The notes: generated by a model not told the origin, from the letters alone. A stretch of DNA of 20,032 nt from Candidatus Accumulibacter vicinus (GCA_002425405.1 DIME01000184.1:1-20032); one strand, 5' to 3'. Counted from the stretch's first letter, positions 4,742 through 12,001 are shown. Made by a program: numbers and translations.

Positions 4742-7566
4742 GTTCGTCGTCCTTTAACGCTGTCTGGAAAACTCGTTGCAGCCCCCGTCCCGGGGGCTGC
4801 AACGGTGCCGCGTCCCGCGGCACCGTCCACGCCGCTCCGCGGCGCAGGCCACTCCGTGGCCCCGGCTGGGCTCGTGGACCTCAGGGCAAAGCGGAAGCCG
4901 CAGTACTGGGCGGCGTAGCCGGGCGCGTAGGCGCTGCGGTACGCCGAGCGGGCGTGCCCGGCGTTGCGGTTCCAGGAGCCGCCGCGCAGCACGCGCCCGG
5001 CAACACCTTCGCCTTCCGGGCCGCGTGGATCGGTCTCGTCGCGCTCCACATACTTGCGTTGCCCGTCGGCACACCACTCCCAGACGTTGCCGTGCATTTC
5101 GTACAGGCCCCAGGCGTTGGCCGGCAGGCTGCCGACCGGAACGGTCGACTCGCGGTAGAGGCCCTTGGTGCCGCCCGCATACGGAAAATTCCCATTGTAG
5201 TTTACCTGCTCGGGGGTGATCTGGTCGCCGAAGCTGAAAGCGGTCAGCGTACCGGCTCGGCAGGCGTATTCCCACTCGGCCTCGCTCGGCAGGCTAGCGA
5301 TCGCCCCCGGCAGCCGCATTTCGAGCGCGCGCAGGAAGCGCTGCACGTCGTTCCAGCTCACCTGCTCGACCGGATGCTGCGGCCCGCCGCGGTTCTTGGC
5401 ATGGAAATGGCTCGGGTTGTTGCCCATCACCGCTTCCCAGAGCGCTTGCGTACAGGCGGTGTCGGCCAGCCAGAAGCCGGCGCTCAGGGTCACCGAATGT
5501 TGCGGGCCTTCGTCTTCATAGCGCTCGGGCTCGGATTCTGGCGACCCCATCCGGAAGTGCCCGGCTTCGATGTAGCGCAGCCGCTGGACGACGGTTCTGG
5601 CGCCAGCCGACGCCTTGCGCGCCTGGCCCGGAATTTCAACGATCGCGTAGAGGCCATGCGCGTCGCGGCCGATTTCCTGCGCCCAGGCAGGGCGCTCGAC
5701 GCGGCCAACGAGGTAGCTGTGCTGGCCGGCGGTGACGGTCAGCGGTCTGGCCGGGTCGGCGAGACTGGCGAGCGGCGCGACGAGCTGCGGCCGGCCCGCC
5801 GGGTCGGGGTCGAGCACGCGCGTCGGCCCGCCCGCGCTGACCAGCAGCCGCCTCGCCCGCAGCGGCGAGCCGAGGCGCGAATGCGCCGGGCCGGCCGGGC
5901 GTTCGCCACAGTGAAGCATCAGCCCCGGCGGCTGCACGCCGAGTTCGCAGGCGAGCAGCGGCAAATCGTCGCAGTCGTCGCGGTCGCTGATCGCCTGCAG
6001 CAGATGTTCGGGCTGCAGGCCAGCGGGCGCGGTCTTTTCGCCGCTGGCGGCCCACACCGGCGACAGCGCCCGCGAGTTGGCCGACATCCACGCGAGGTCG
6101 GCGGCGTTGCGCGCCAGCAGATCGCGCGCGTACTGGCGCAGTTGCGGATCGACGCACCCTGCCTGGCTGGCCCTGGCGCCAAGGGCGGCGAACCAGCGTT
6201 TGGCTTCGGCGACGCGATCGGCGGCATCACGTTTCGCCTCGTCGCGGGCGTGCGCCTGCCAGACCAGGAGCTCGGTGGCTTCGGTCGCCCGCCCGCGCCA
6301 GGCGTGGATGTGCAGCGTCTGCTCGAGCGCCGCCAGTTGCTCGGCCGCCGCGAGTTCCTCGAAATCCTGGCGGTAGCGCGCGACGTGCGCGGCGGCGACG
6401 GCGCGCGAAACGAGGCTGTCGTAGACCACCGGCGGGTGGTTCCAGACCAGCGCTTCGAGTGCCGGTTCGTTCGCCGTCGCCGGTGTGATGGCGCGCAGCG
6501 CCCGCAACAGCGCCGGTTCGACGCGAATGCAGAAGGCCATGCGCACCAGCAGCCGTTCGCGCAGCACCGCCAGGCGTTGCCGTTCGGCCTGCCTTTGCTG
6601 GTTGTCGGCAAGGTGGCCACGCTGGCGGCGCAGGTCGCCGCGCGGCTGCAGGCAGAACACGCGCGCGCGGCGCGCGAGTTCGACCTCGATCTGCGCCGGC
6701 GCCAGCGGCGCCCAGAACACCGGCTGCGCGCCGCTGGCGACGAGCCGTCGCGCGAAGTCGCTCCAGGCCTGCGCCGCTTGCAGCCAGCCGGCGAGCGCGC
6801 CGGCGTCGGAGAGGATCAGCACCCGGCTGCCGGGCGCCGGCGGCGGTATCGCCGCGGGGGAGCGGCAGGACGAAGACGGCGGCGCGGGCCAGCGCTGGCG
6901 GATCTGCCGCGGGCTGCCATCGACCAGCCACAGCGTACAGCCGGCGTCGCCGCGCTGCTGCCGCAGCTCGGCGAAGATGGCGGCGAAGTCGTTCTGATAG
7001 GGCTGCAGATGGCGTGCGCGATCCCAGACGACGACCAGTTCGCCGCCCCAGTTGGCCTGCCGACGCGCCGGCAGGCGCCGGACCGCCTGCGCGCGCGCCA
7101 GTTCGCGCAGCAGCCGTGGCAGGTCGACGCCGCGCGGGTGGACTTCGAGCAGCGAGTGCTTGAGCGCCGGCCACAGACGCGTGCGGCGAACGAGCGGGAC
7201 GAACGGCGCCGCTTCGCCGTGCCGCTGGCGCGGCGCGCATTGCGCGTCGGTCAGCGCTGCGGGTCGGGCCGCTTCATTCGCCTCGGCCGGCAGTTCGAGG
7301 CGGCGGCAGGCGGTGATCGCGAACAGCGGCGCCTGCAGGCGATCGGCGGGCGCAGATTCGGGAAGCGGGCTTGGCACCGGGCCGGCGACGGCAAACCCGG
7401 AGTCCTCGGACTGGATCGTGGCCGACCCGTTGCCCAACACCGCCTGTTGCTCTACGAACTCGAATTCGAGCAGCCCGGCGTAACGCCGCTGGCGCTCGTC
7501 GTCGTCGCCGGCAAGCGCCAGCGCCTGCAACAGATCGGCGCGCGCGCGCTGCGGCGGGCGTTTCAT
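4738..7566 (-). CDS. vWA-like protein fused to C-terminal FGE/C-type-lectin domain with VR1
   Basis: The protein has 942 residues. ATG 7566 is chosen because it overlaps the ATPase stop by ATGA; the frame is open upstream but only as a shadow of the ATPase. Residues ~175-290 look like a Rossmann-type vWA domain (GGELVVVWDRARHL, TLWLVDG, RVLILSDAGAL, GAQPVFWAPL) with a degenerate MIDAS (DRARH instead of DxSxS). Its place after a MoxR ATPase fits the MoxR-vWA pairing. Residues ~300-600 are helical. From ~622 comes PAWAQEIGRDAHGLYAI, then the FGE fold (RYIEAGHFRMGS, FWLADTACTQALW, EAEWEYACRAGT, GLYEMHGNVWEWCAD, RGGSW, GFRFALRS). VR1 encodes residues 854-896; a 46-residue tail is encoded by DNA hairpins. 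True FGE catalytic cysteines are absent. Likely role: a sensor whose variable face binds a ligand and signals through the vWA/ATPase. The vWA call is the least certain part. Confidence 0.88.
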   Translation of the reverse strand: MKRPPQRARADLLQALALAGDDDERQRRYAGLLEFEFVEQQAVLGNGSATIQSEDSGFAVAGPVPSPLPESAPADRLQAPLFAITACRRLELPAEANEAARPAALTDAQCAPRQRHGEAAPFVPLVRRTRLWPALKHSLLEVHPRGVDLPRLLRELARAQAVRRLPARRQANWGGELVVVWDRARHLQPYQNDFAAIFAELRQQRGDAGCTLWLVDGSPRQIRQRWPAPPSSSCRSPAAIPPPAPGSRVLILSDAGALAGWLQAAQAWSDFARRLVASGAQPVFWAPLAPAQIEVELARRARVFCLQPRGDLRRQRGHLADNQQRQAERQRLAVLRERLLVRMAFCIRVEPALLRALRAITPATANEPALEALVWNHPPVVYDSLVSRAVAAAHVARYRQDFEELAAAEQLAALEQTLHIHAWRGRATEATELLVWQAHARDEAKRDAADRVAEAKRWFAALGARASQAGCVDPQLRQYARDLLARNAADLAWMSANSRALSPVWAASGEKTAPAGLQPEHLLQAISDRDDCDDLPLLACELGVQPPGLMLHCGERPAGPAHSRLGSPLRARRLLVSAGGPTRVLDPDPAGRPQLVAPLASLADPARPLTVTAGQHSYLVGRVERPAWAQEIGRDAHGLYAIVEIPGQARKASAGARTVVQRLRYIEAGHFRMGSPESEPERYEDEGPQHSVTLSAGFWLADTACTQALWEAVMGNNPSHFHAKNRGGPQHPVEQVSWNDVQRFLRALEMRLPGAIASLPSEAEWEYACRAGTLTAFSFGDQITPEQVNYNGNFPYAGGTKGLYRESTVPVGSLPANAWGLYEMHGNVWEWCADGQRKYVERDETDPRGPEGEGVAGRVLRGGSWNRNAGHARSAYRSAYAPGYAAQYCGFRFALRSTSPAGATEWPAPRSGVDGAAGRGTVAAPGTGAATSFPDSVKGRRT
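4774..4861 (-). other. Hairpin array 3' of VR1 (four stem-loops)
   Basis: Four perfect inverted repeats in a row, each with loop TCC (GGA on the coding strand): 4774-4804 (14-bp stem), 4803-4825 (10 bp), 4830-4844 (6 bp) and 4847-4861 (6 bp). The array begins 18 bases past VR1, the same distance as at VR2, and lies in the last ~30 codons of the gene. The two VR-proximal stems are identical to those at VR2, the third covaries, and the 14-bp stem is unique to VR1. A role as retrohoming-enhancing cruciforms is inferred from phage DGRs. Confidence 0.82.
4880..5006 (-). repeat. DGR variable repeat VR1
   Basis: This 127-base copy aligns without gaps to the TR (offset 1888), with 15 mismatches, all at TR adenines of the coding strand. 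The encoded stretch reads SWNRNAGHARSAYRSAYAP, then PGYAAQYCGFRF. Four non-AAC adenine sites (in TAC, GAC, AGG and GAG codons) also changed the protein, and one TCA to TCG change is silent. This shows mutagenesis acts on any template A and not only on selected codons. Confidence 0.97.
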
Positions 7567-8573
7567 GACCCCGCCGCGTCGCCTCGGGCGATCGCCGGGC
7601 GCTGCTGCGAGAGCTGCGGATGGTCCTCGACGATGTTCTTGCGGAAGACATAACGCCCGAGCCGCTCGAGCCATTGCCTTTGCGCGGCCTGATCCCCCGG
7701 CGCCAGGCGCCGCAGCGCGCCGAGCAGGTCGATGTATTCGGCGAGGCCGGGCGGCGGCACGCCGGCGGCGACGGCGTGCCGCCGGTCTTCGGCGAGCTGC
7801 GCGGCGGCGGTCTGCAGGATCTCGTCGTCGAGGCAATCGTTCGCCGGCCGTTTCGCTTGCGGGCCGAAATGCGCCCGCCCGCGCTTGACGAGGAAGCGGG
7901 GGTAGGGTTGCTCGGGCTCGAGCGTGAGCACCACGCAGCGGCGCAGGAAAGCCGCCGGCAGTTCGCGCTCCTCGTTGGTGGTGATCACCACCAACGGCAG
8001 GCCGTGCGTCGGCCGGATCGCCGCGCGCGTCACCGGGTTGGGAAACTCGCGGCTGCCGAGGACTTCGAGCAGGCTGTTCGGCAGGTCGCTGTCGGCCTTG
8101 TCGATTTCGTCGATCAGGATGACATGGCCGGCGGGTGCGGGCTGCGCCTCTGCTTGCTGGCTGGCGGCCGACGGCCCGTAGGCCTGCGCGCCGGCCCAGT
8201 CGAAAGCGCGCCAGAACGGTCCCGGCAGCCAGTAGTGTGCATCGTCCCGGATGCCGCCACCGGCAAACCCGGCGGCCTGCGCGTCGGCGAGCCGGCGAAC
8301 CGCGTCGAAGCCGTGGAAAAGGTCCGATGCCTCGAAGCGCGGGCTGACGGTGACCGGGTGCAGATGCCAGCGCAGCGCGACCGCAGCGGCCCGCGCCAGT
8401 TGCGTCTTGCCGGTGCCCGGTTCGCCGCGCACCAGCAGCGGGCGTTCGCACGCCAGCGCCAGATGCAGCGCGTCGATCTCGTTCTGCGACCATTGGTGAA
8501 AGGCGCCGTTGTCGAGCGATTCGATCGCGTCGTGCTCGAGGTCTTGCAGGAGCTGCTGGATATCGTGTTTCAT
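7563..8573 (-). CDS. MoxR-type AAA+ ATPase
   Basis: The protein has 336 residues. Walker A GEPGTGKT is at 50-57, Walker B VILIDEIDKAD at 151-161, sensor 1 at N200 in VVITTNEERELP, and the AFLRRC arginine-finger segment at 209-213. The IDEIDKAD and TTNEERELPAAFLRRC wording is typical of MoxR-family ATPases, which work as hexameric remodelling machines with a vWA partner. That partner is the next gene, joined by ATGA. AAAGG nine bases upstream supports ATG 8573. In conflict-type clusters such MoxR-vWA pairs are proposed to couple recognition to effector release; here they would link the VR1 sensor to the TIR protein encoded 51 bases upstream (inference). All ATPase motifs are intact. Confidence 0.92.
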   Translation of the reverse strand: MKHDIQQLLQDLEHDAIESLDNGAFHQWSQNEIDALHLALACERPLLVRGEPGTGKTQLARAAAVALRWHLHPVTVSPRFEASDLFHGFDAVRRLADAQAAGFAGGGIRDDAHYWLPGPFWRAFDWAGAQAYGPSAASQQAEAQPAPAGHVILIDEIDKADSDLPNSLLEVLGSREFPNPVTRAAIRPTHGLPLVVITTNEERELPAAFLRRCVVLTLEPEQPYPRFLVKRGRAHFGPQAKRPANDCLDDEILQTAAAQLAEDRRHAVAAGVPPPGLAEYIDLLGALRRLAPGDQAAQRQWLERLGRYVFRKNIVEDHPQLSQQRPAIARGDAAGS

Positions 8574-8624
8574 CGTGTGTGCCTTTGTGCGAGTCTGTGG
8601 CTTGCTGGCCGGTGCGGGTCGATG

Positions 8625-10070
8625 CTATGGCTTGGGCGGTGTTGCGTGCAGGCGCTTGAGGATCAACCCGGCCGCTTCGGCGGGGGGAAGCCTGTCGGTG
8701 CCGCAGTCGATAGCGATGTCCATCAACAACAGCCCGTCAATCCGGGTGTCGTCGAAACGAAAGAGCATGATTCGCTCTTCCTGACGCCGCATGATCAGGT
8801 CGTACACCACGCTCCACTCGAGGCCACACCACTTCTTCTGCTGGTACTCCGCGCAGAGAAAAACGACGACCAGATCCGACTGATCGCCATAGACCTTCAT
8901 CAAGGGCAGGTGCGCGCGTGGCCTGGCCAGATACGCCTTGAAATCGTCGTCGTAGAACAGCTCCTCCGGCCCCAGGCCCTTCTTGAGTTCGTCACTGATC
9001 GCCTTGACGTACGGTCGATGTTCGCCGGGAAACGATAGCGCGACGCGAAAATGCATGTCCTGCAGAGCTTTCATCGATTTGACCTCTTCCGGGTAGAGCA
9101 TCTCGAACAGCAGCTCGATGCAGTTCAGCACCTCGGGCTGCAGCCTCGCCTTCTGCCAGGCCCCGGCTTCGCTCTCCGACAGGGACTCTTTCGCTGCGGC
9201 ATCGAAAAGGAAAGTGTGCACGCCAAGTTCCACGGCGAATTCCCGCCGCAGGTTCGCATCGTGCATCGGATGCGGGTCGACATGCTGCACACCGAAGATC
9301 GGCCGGACACCCAGGTGCTCTTCGACTCTCCGCAGGCCGATCTGCAATGCTTCCTGGGCTGGAATACCGCGCGACTTGACCTGCTCGAGACGAAACCGCC
9401 GGCCACGCTCATGCGCGTTGCCGTGATAGCTGTCAAGCTCGCGCAAGCGGGCAGCATCGACCATTGCCTGCACTTCGGCGAAGGCCCGATCGCGGTCGTC
9501 CGACCATAAGAATTCCAGCGGTTCGACGTCGTGTGGCAAAAGGTTGTCCACGCGCGGCGCCGCCGTCTGCTTGTCGACCACCAGCCGGATTCCCATTCGC
9601 GACCATACCGCGGCGATCACCGCCGCGGCCAGTCGATCGTCGGCGTCGATCAGCATGCCCGTGACGGGAGCTCCGTCGGCCAATTGCGGGCATTGGTTCA
9701 GGATGTGCCGCTCGCACGCGAGCAGGCCGATGGCGATGGCTGTTTCGCCAACGAGGCTGCGCTTGCCGACGTCGTGGGCCACGAGTTCGCGCAGCTCTCG
9801 CGCGAACCAGAGGACGCCTTCGAGCAGTTCACGCGGAGGCTGGCGCAGGCAGTCGCCGAACAGCGCTTCGGCATCGTCAAACCGTGGCGCCCCGAAGGTC
9901 TGCGCCCATGCCCCGGAAAAACCCCGCCATAGCTCGTCGCCCTGGGCGTGAATCTCCTGCAGACGCTCGAGCAGCTTCTCCTGCAGGCGACTTCGGCTGC
10001 TACCGGCGGTCGTCTTCAAAGCGACTTCAACGGCCCTTCTGATAGGTGCCGACCAACTGCGCTTCTGCAA
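8625..10070 (-). CDS. TIR-domain protein, probable effector
   Basis: Up to 481 residues. Residues ~340-475 form a TIR domain: MHFRVALSFPGEHRPYVKAI (strand A and helix A), a BB-loop region around YDDDF, SDLVVVFLCAEYQQKKWCGLEW (strand D and helix D) and RIMLFRFDD (strand E). E418 in WCGLEW sits where the catalytic Glu of NAD-cleaving TIRs lies, so NADase activity is plausible. The N-terminal ~330 residues (LLEGVLWFARELRELVAHD, GMLIDADDRLAAAVIAAVW) match nothing I recognise and may sense or scaffold. The start is unclear: TTG 10070 would overlap the PEBP-like gene by 44 bases, and TTG 10019 would follow its stop. With no promoter gap, co-transcription with that gene is likely. Position at the head of the ATPase/sensor/DGR operon suggests it is the output arm. 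Confidence 0.85.
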   Translation of the reverse strand: MQKRSWSAPIRRAVEVALKTTAGSSRSRLQEKLLERLQEIHAQGDELWRGFSGAWAQTFGAPRFDDAEALFGDCLRQPPRELLEGVLWFARELRELVAHDVGKRSLVGETAIAIGLLACERHILNQCPQLADGAPVTGMLIDADDRLAAAVIAAVWSRMGIRLVVDKQTAAPRVDNLLPHDVEPLEFLWSDDRDRAFAEVQAMVDAARLRELDSYHGNAHERGRRFRLEQVKSRGIPAQEALQIGLRRVEEHLGVRPIFGVQHVDPHPMHDANLRREFAVELGVHTFLFDAAAKESLSESEAGAWQKARLQPEVLNCIELLFEMLYPEEVKSMKALQDMHFRVALSFPGEHRPYVKAISDELKKGLGPEELFYDDDFKAYLARPRAHLPLMKVYGDQSDLVVVFLCAEYQQKKWCGLEWSVVYDLIMRRQEERIMLFRFDDTRIDGLLLMDIAIDCGTDRLPPAEAAGLILKRLHATPPKP

Positions 10071-10497
10071 CGATATGCCCCTGCATCGCCTGCTCCAGGG
10101 CCTTCCTGGTCGGTTTTTTCAAGTCGGGCAACACAAGGTCAAGGGCGTACAGCTTGTGGAAGTAGCGGTGTCGACCGATGGGAGGACAGGGGCCGCCGTA
10201 GCCAACTCGCTGCCAGTCGTTCAGTCCATCCAGTGTGCCGGCCGGAAACGACCGTACGGCCTCGGGCAACCCGGTGCTGTTGGCCGGCAGGTTGTACAGC
10301 ACCCAATGAACCCAGGTCATGCGTGGTGCGGCAGGATCCGGCGCATCCGGATCGTCCACAATCAGTGCTAGACTCTTGGCGCGGGCAGGCACACCACTCC
10401 AGGCCAGTGGCGGAGAAATGTCCTGACCCTCGCAGGTGTACAGCTTCGGGACCGGCTCGTTGTGATCGAACGCACTTGAAGTGATGGTCATGTCCAT
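10027..10497 (-). CDS. YbhB/YbcL-type PEBP family protein
   Basis: The protein has 156 residues and belongs to the phosphatidylethanolamine-binding-protein family, bacterial YbhB/YbcL branch (Raf-kinase-inhibitor-like). Signature pieces are FDHNEPVPKLYTCEG, ISPPLAWSGVP, the ligand-site DDPDAPDP, WVHWVLYNLP and GYGGPCPPIGRHRYFHKLYALD. ATG 10497 is chosen over the longer frame because GGAGGAG lies six bases upstream. There is no signal peptide, so it should be cytoplasmic. The biochemical role of bacterial PEBPs is unsettled. It ends where the TIR gene begins, so a promoter upstream of 10497 may also serve the conflict/DGR operon; whether it is functionally part of the system is unknown. Confidence 0.92.
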   Translation of the reverse strand: MDMTITSSAFDHNEPVPKLYTCEGQDISPPLAWSGVPARAKSLALIVDDPDAPDPAAPRMTWVHWVLYNLPANSTGLPEAVRSFPAGTLDGLNDWQRVGYGGPCPPIGRHRYFHKLYALDLVLPDLKKPTRKALEQAMQGHIVAEAQLVGTYQKGR

Positions 10498-10646
10498 GCT
10501 GGCTCCTCCAGTTTGAGTGGTAATCACCCGGACGCCAGGCATCAGCGATACGCGGCAATTGTGCCCAGGCGGATGTCAGCGACAGGATGGTCGAATAGTC
10601 AATCTCAGGCTACACATCGTGATACTTTATCGCAAGCCAGGATTAT

Positions 10647-10673
10647 TGAAATGGCTGAAATGGCTGAAATGGC
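10647..10673 (+). repeat. Three tandem 9-bp repeats (TGAAATGGC)
   Basis: TGAAATGGC occurs three times in exact tandem at 10647-10673, followed by a degenerate TGAAAGGG. The unit length is a multiple of three, so slippage would keep any reading frame. It sits at the 5' side of the small gene at 10682 and encodes a Trp-Leu-Lys repeat if that frame is translated. Confidence 0.9.
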
Positions 10674-10681
10674 TGAAAGGG

Positions 10682-10894
10682 TTGTTTGTAACCCGAGCCC
10701 CGTTGCCTCCAGAGATCCTGCGAGCCAAAGAAGTCATCGCGGCCATAGACTCGGGAGGCATGCCATTGAATCCGGCAACGATCAACACGATCGCACGGAA
10801 CCTGGGGCTGGAGGTGCCAAGACGAGCACCAGTCAGCGACACGATCCAGCGCATCCGGATGGCGGTTGAACGAAGCCAACACTTGCGGTCTTGA
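10682..10894 (+). CDS. Small hypothetical protein
   Basis: An open frame ends at TGA 10894 with a convincing soluble segment (PPEILRAKEVIAAIDSGGMPLNPATINTIARNLGLEVP, then VSDTIQRIRMAVER) that looks like two or three helices, possibly a small nucleic-acid-binding or helix-turn-helix fold. I do not recognise the family. The frame is open back to ATG 10517, but the intervening Trp-Leu-Lys repeat looks like non-coding tandem repeat; TTG 10682 is given as a conservative start with low certainty. It could also be the 3' remnant of a longer gene. It lies upstream of and parallel to the AlaX-like gene. Confidence 0.45.
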   Translation: MFVTRAPLPPEILRAKEVIAAIDSGGMPLNPATINTIARNLGLEVPRRAPVSDTIQRIRMAVERSQHLRS

Positions 10895-10999
10895 TGCCCC
10901 CAGGAGGCGAAAGTGGGGTCGCTGTTGTTTATCCCCCGCCTTCACCCCCTTGCCGTAGGTCACGGCGCGCTGCCTGCCGACGCACAGATGGAACTACCG

Positions 11000-11725
11000 A
11001 TGACCGAAGAACTATTCCGCGAAGACGCTACGCTCACCCGTTGTGAAGCACGAATCACTTGCATCGACCACCGCGGCGTACAACTCGAGCGCACGGTCTT
11101 CTACCCGCTGGGGGGAGGCCAGGCTGGCGACCGCGGGACCCTGATCCTGCCCGACGGCAGTGATCTGCAGATCGTCGACACCCGCAAGGGGGCGCAGGCC
11201 GGCGAAATCCTGCATGTGCCGGCGGCTGGCCAGGAGGAACTGCTCGCGCAGATCAGCGCCGGCCAGCGGGTTAACGCCTGCCTCGACGAGCACCGCCGAC
11301 AGCGCCACATGCGCTTCCACACCACGACGCACCTGCTGTGCGCGTTGATCCCTCACCCGGTCAACGGCTGCTCGATCACCTGCGACTATGCGCGGCTGGA
11401 TTTTCACATGACGGAGCCGCTCGACAAGGAAGCCCTGACCGCCGGCCTGGCGCACCTCGTCGGCGAGGCCCGCCCGGTCCGTCATCGCTGGATTGCCGAG
11501 GCCGAACTGGATGCCAATCCCGGCCTGGTACGCAGCATGAGCGTGCAGCCACCACGTGGGCTGGGCCGCGTCCGGGTCATCGAAATCGAAGGGGTGGACC
11601 TGCAGCCCTGCGGCGGCACACATGTCGGCAACACGGCCGAGATCGGCGCCGTCGTCGTCACCCGAATCGAGAAAAAGTCGGCGATGACCCGCCGGGTCGT
11701 GCTCGCGTTCGCCAGGACGAGCTAA
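11000..11725 (+). CDS. Alanyl-tRNA editing protein (AlaX-like)
   Basis: This 241-residue free-standing homologue of the alanyl-tRNA synthetase editing domain hydrolyses Ser- or Gly-tRNA(Ala) mischarged by AlaRS. The zinc/catalytic motifs are complete: H107-TTT-H111 in RFHTTTHLL and C204-GGT-H208 in LQPCGGTHVGN. FYPLGGGQAGDRG (34-46) is the usual N-terminal beta-barrel motif, so it is the longer AlaX type with part of the glycine-rich domain. The frame is open from 10913; ATG 11000 gives the family-typical start (MTEELF), though no strong ribosome site is seen and ATG 10988 is possible. It is a housekeeping-like gene among accessory DNA. Confidence 0.93.
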   Translation: MTEELFREDATLTRCEARITCIDHRGVQLERTVFYPLGGGQAGDRGTLILPDGSDLQIVDTRKGAQAGEILHVPAAGQEELLAQISAGQRVNACLDEHRRQRHMRFHTTTHLLCALIPHPVNGCSITCDYARLDFHMTEPLDKEALTAGLAHLVGEARPVRHRWIAEAELDANPGLVRSMSVQPPRGLGRVRVIEIEGVDLQPCGGTHVGNTAEIGAVVVTRIEKKSAMTRRVVLAFARTS

Positions 11726-11731
11726 ACGCAG

Positions 11732-11986
11732 CTAGGCGGTGTGCAGTTCTTCGCGCAGCACTTTGCGCAGCGTCGCCACGGTAATGGGCTTGTCCTCGGC
11801 GTCTTGGCTCGCCGCATCGGCAACTACCTCGCGCAATGGCGTGACGAAGCGCTGTTCTCCCTGTGCGTCAGGATCCTCGATGGTGACAGCCATCGGGTCA
11901 CGGAGGGCCTGTTCGGCATGGGCGAAGCTGACCTGGTGCTTGGCCAGGTTGGACCTGGCCTTGGATGGGTCGAATTCGATGTCCAT
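11732..11986 (-). pseudogene. BrnT-like toxin remnant with unrelated C-terminus
   Basis: The first ~50 of 84 residues (MDIEFDPSKARSNLAKHQVS, then FAHAEQALRDPMAVTIEDPD and GEQRFVT) are the N-terminal half of a BrnT (DUF497) ribonuclease toxin. A normal BrnT would then continue with LGxDxxGRxLVVVYT and the RxISARKA segment; instead the frame goes into PLREVVADAASQDAEDKPIT and LRKVLREELHTA, which lacks those motifs. This looks like a deletion that joined the BrnT start to foreign or antitoxin-derived sequence. No BrnA gene follows. It is divergent from the DUF433 gene and starts only six bases from a shared palindromic -10 box, so it could be expressed from a leaderless message, but toxin activity is unlikely. 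Confidence 0.7.
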
Positions 11987-11991
11987 CGAGG

Positions 11992-12001
11992 CATTATAAT
12001 G
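11992..12001. promoter_or_regulatory. Palindromic double -10 box between divergent genes
   Basis: CATTATAATG is a perfect 10-bp palindrome holding TATAAT on both strands. Rightward transcription would start near 12007, before AGGAGG at 12012-12017 and the DUF433 ATG at 12023. Leftward transcription would start at about the BrnT-like ATG (11986). No good -35 box is seen on either side, so activity is not certain. Confidence 0.5.

Noticed and set aside
4729..7653. Plus-strand open frame of 974 codons
   Set aside because: Antisense shadow of the target gene in high-GC DNA; extremely rich in Arg, Gly, Ala and Gln with no recognisable motif.
7567..8493. Upstream extension of the large target frame (a 1251-residue reading)
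   Set aside because: It lies wholly antiphase inside the MoxR ATPase gene, is an Arg/Ala/Pro-rich shadow, and the ATGA junction at 7566 gives a clear start.
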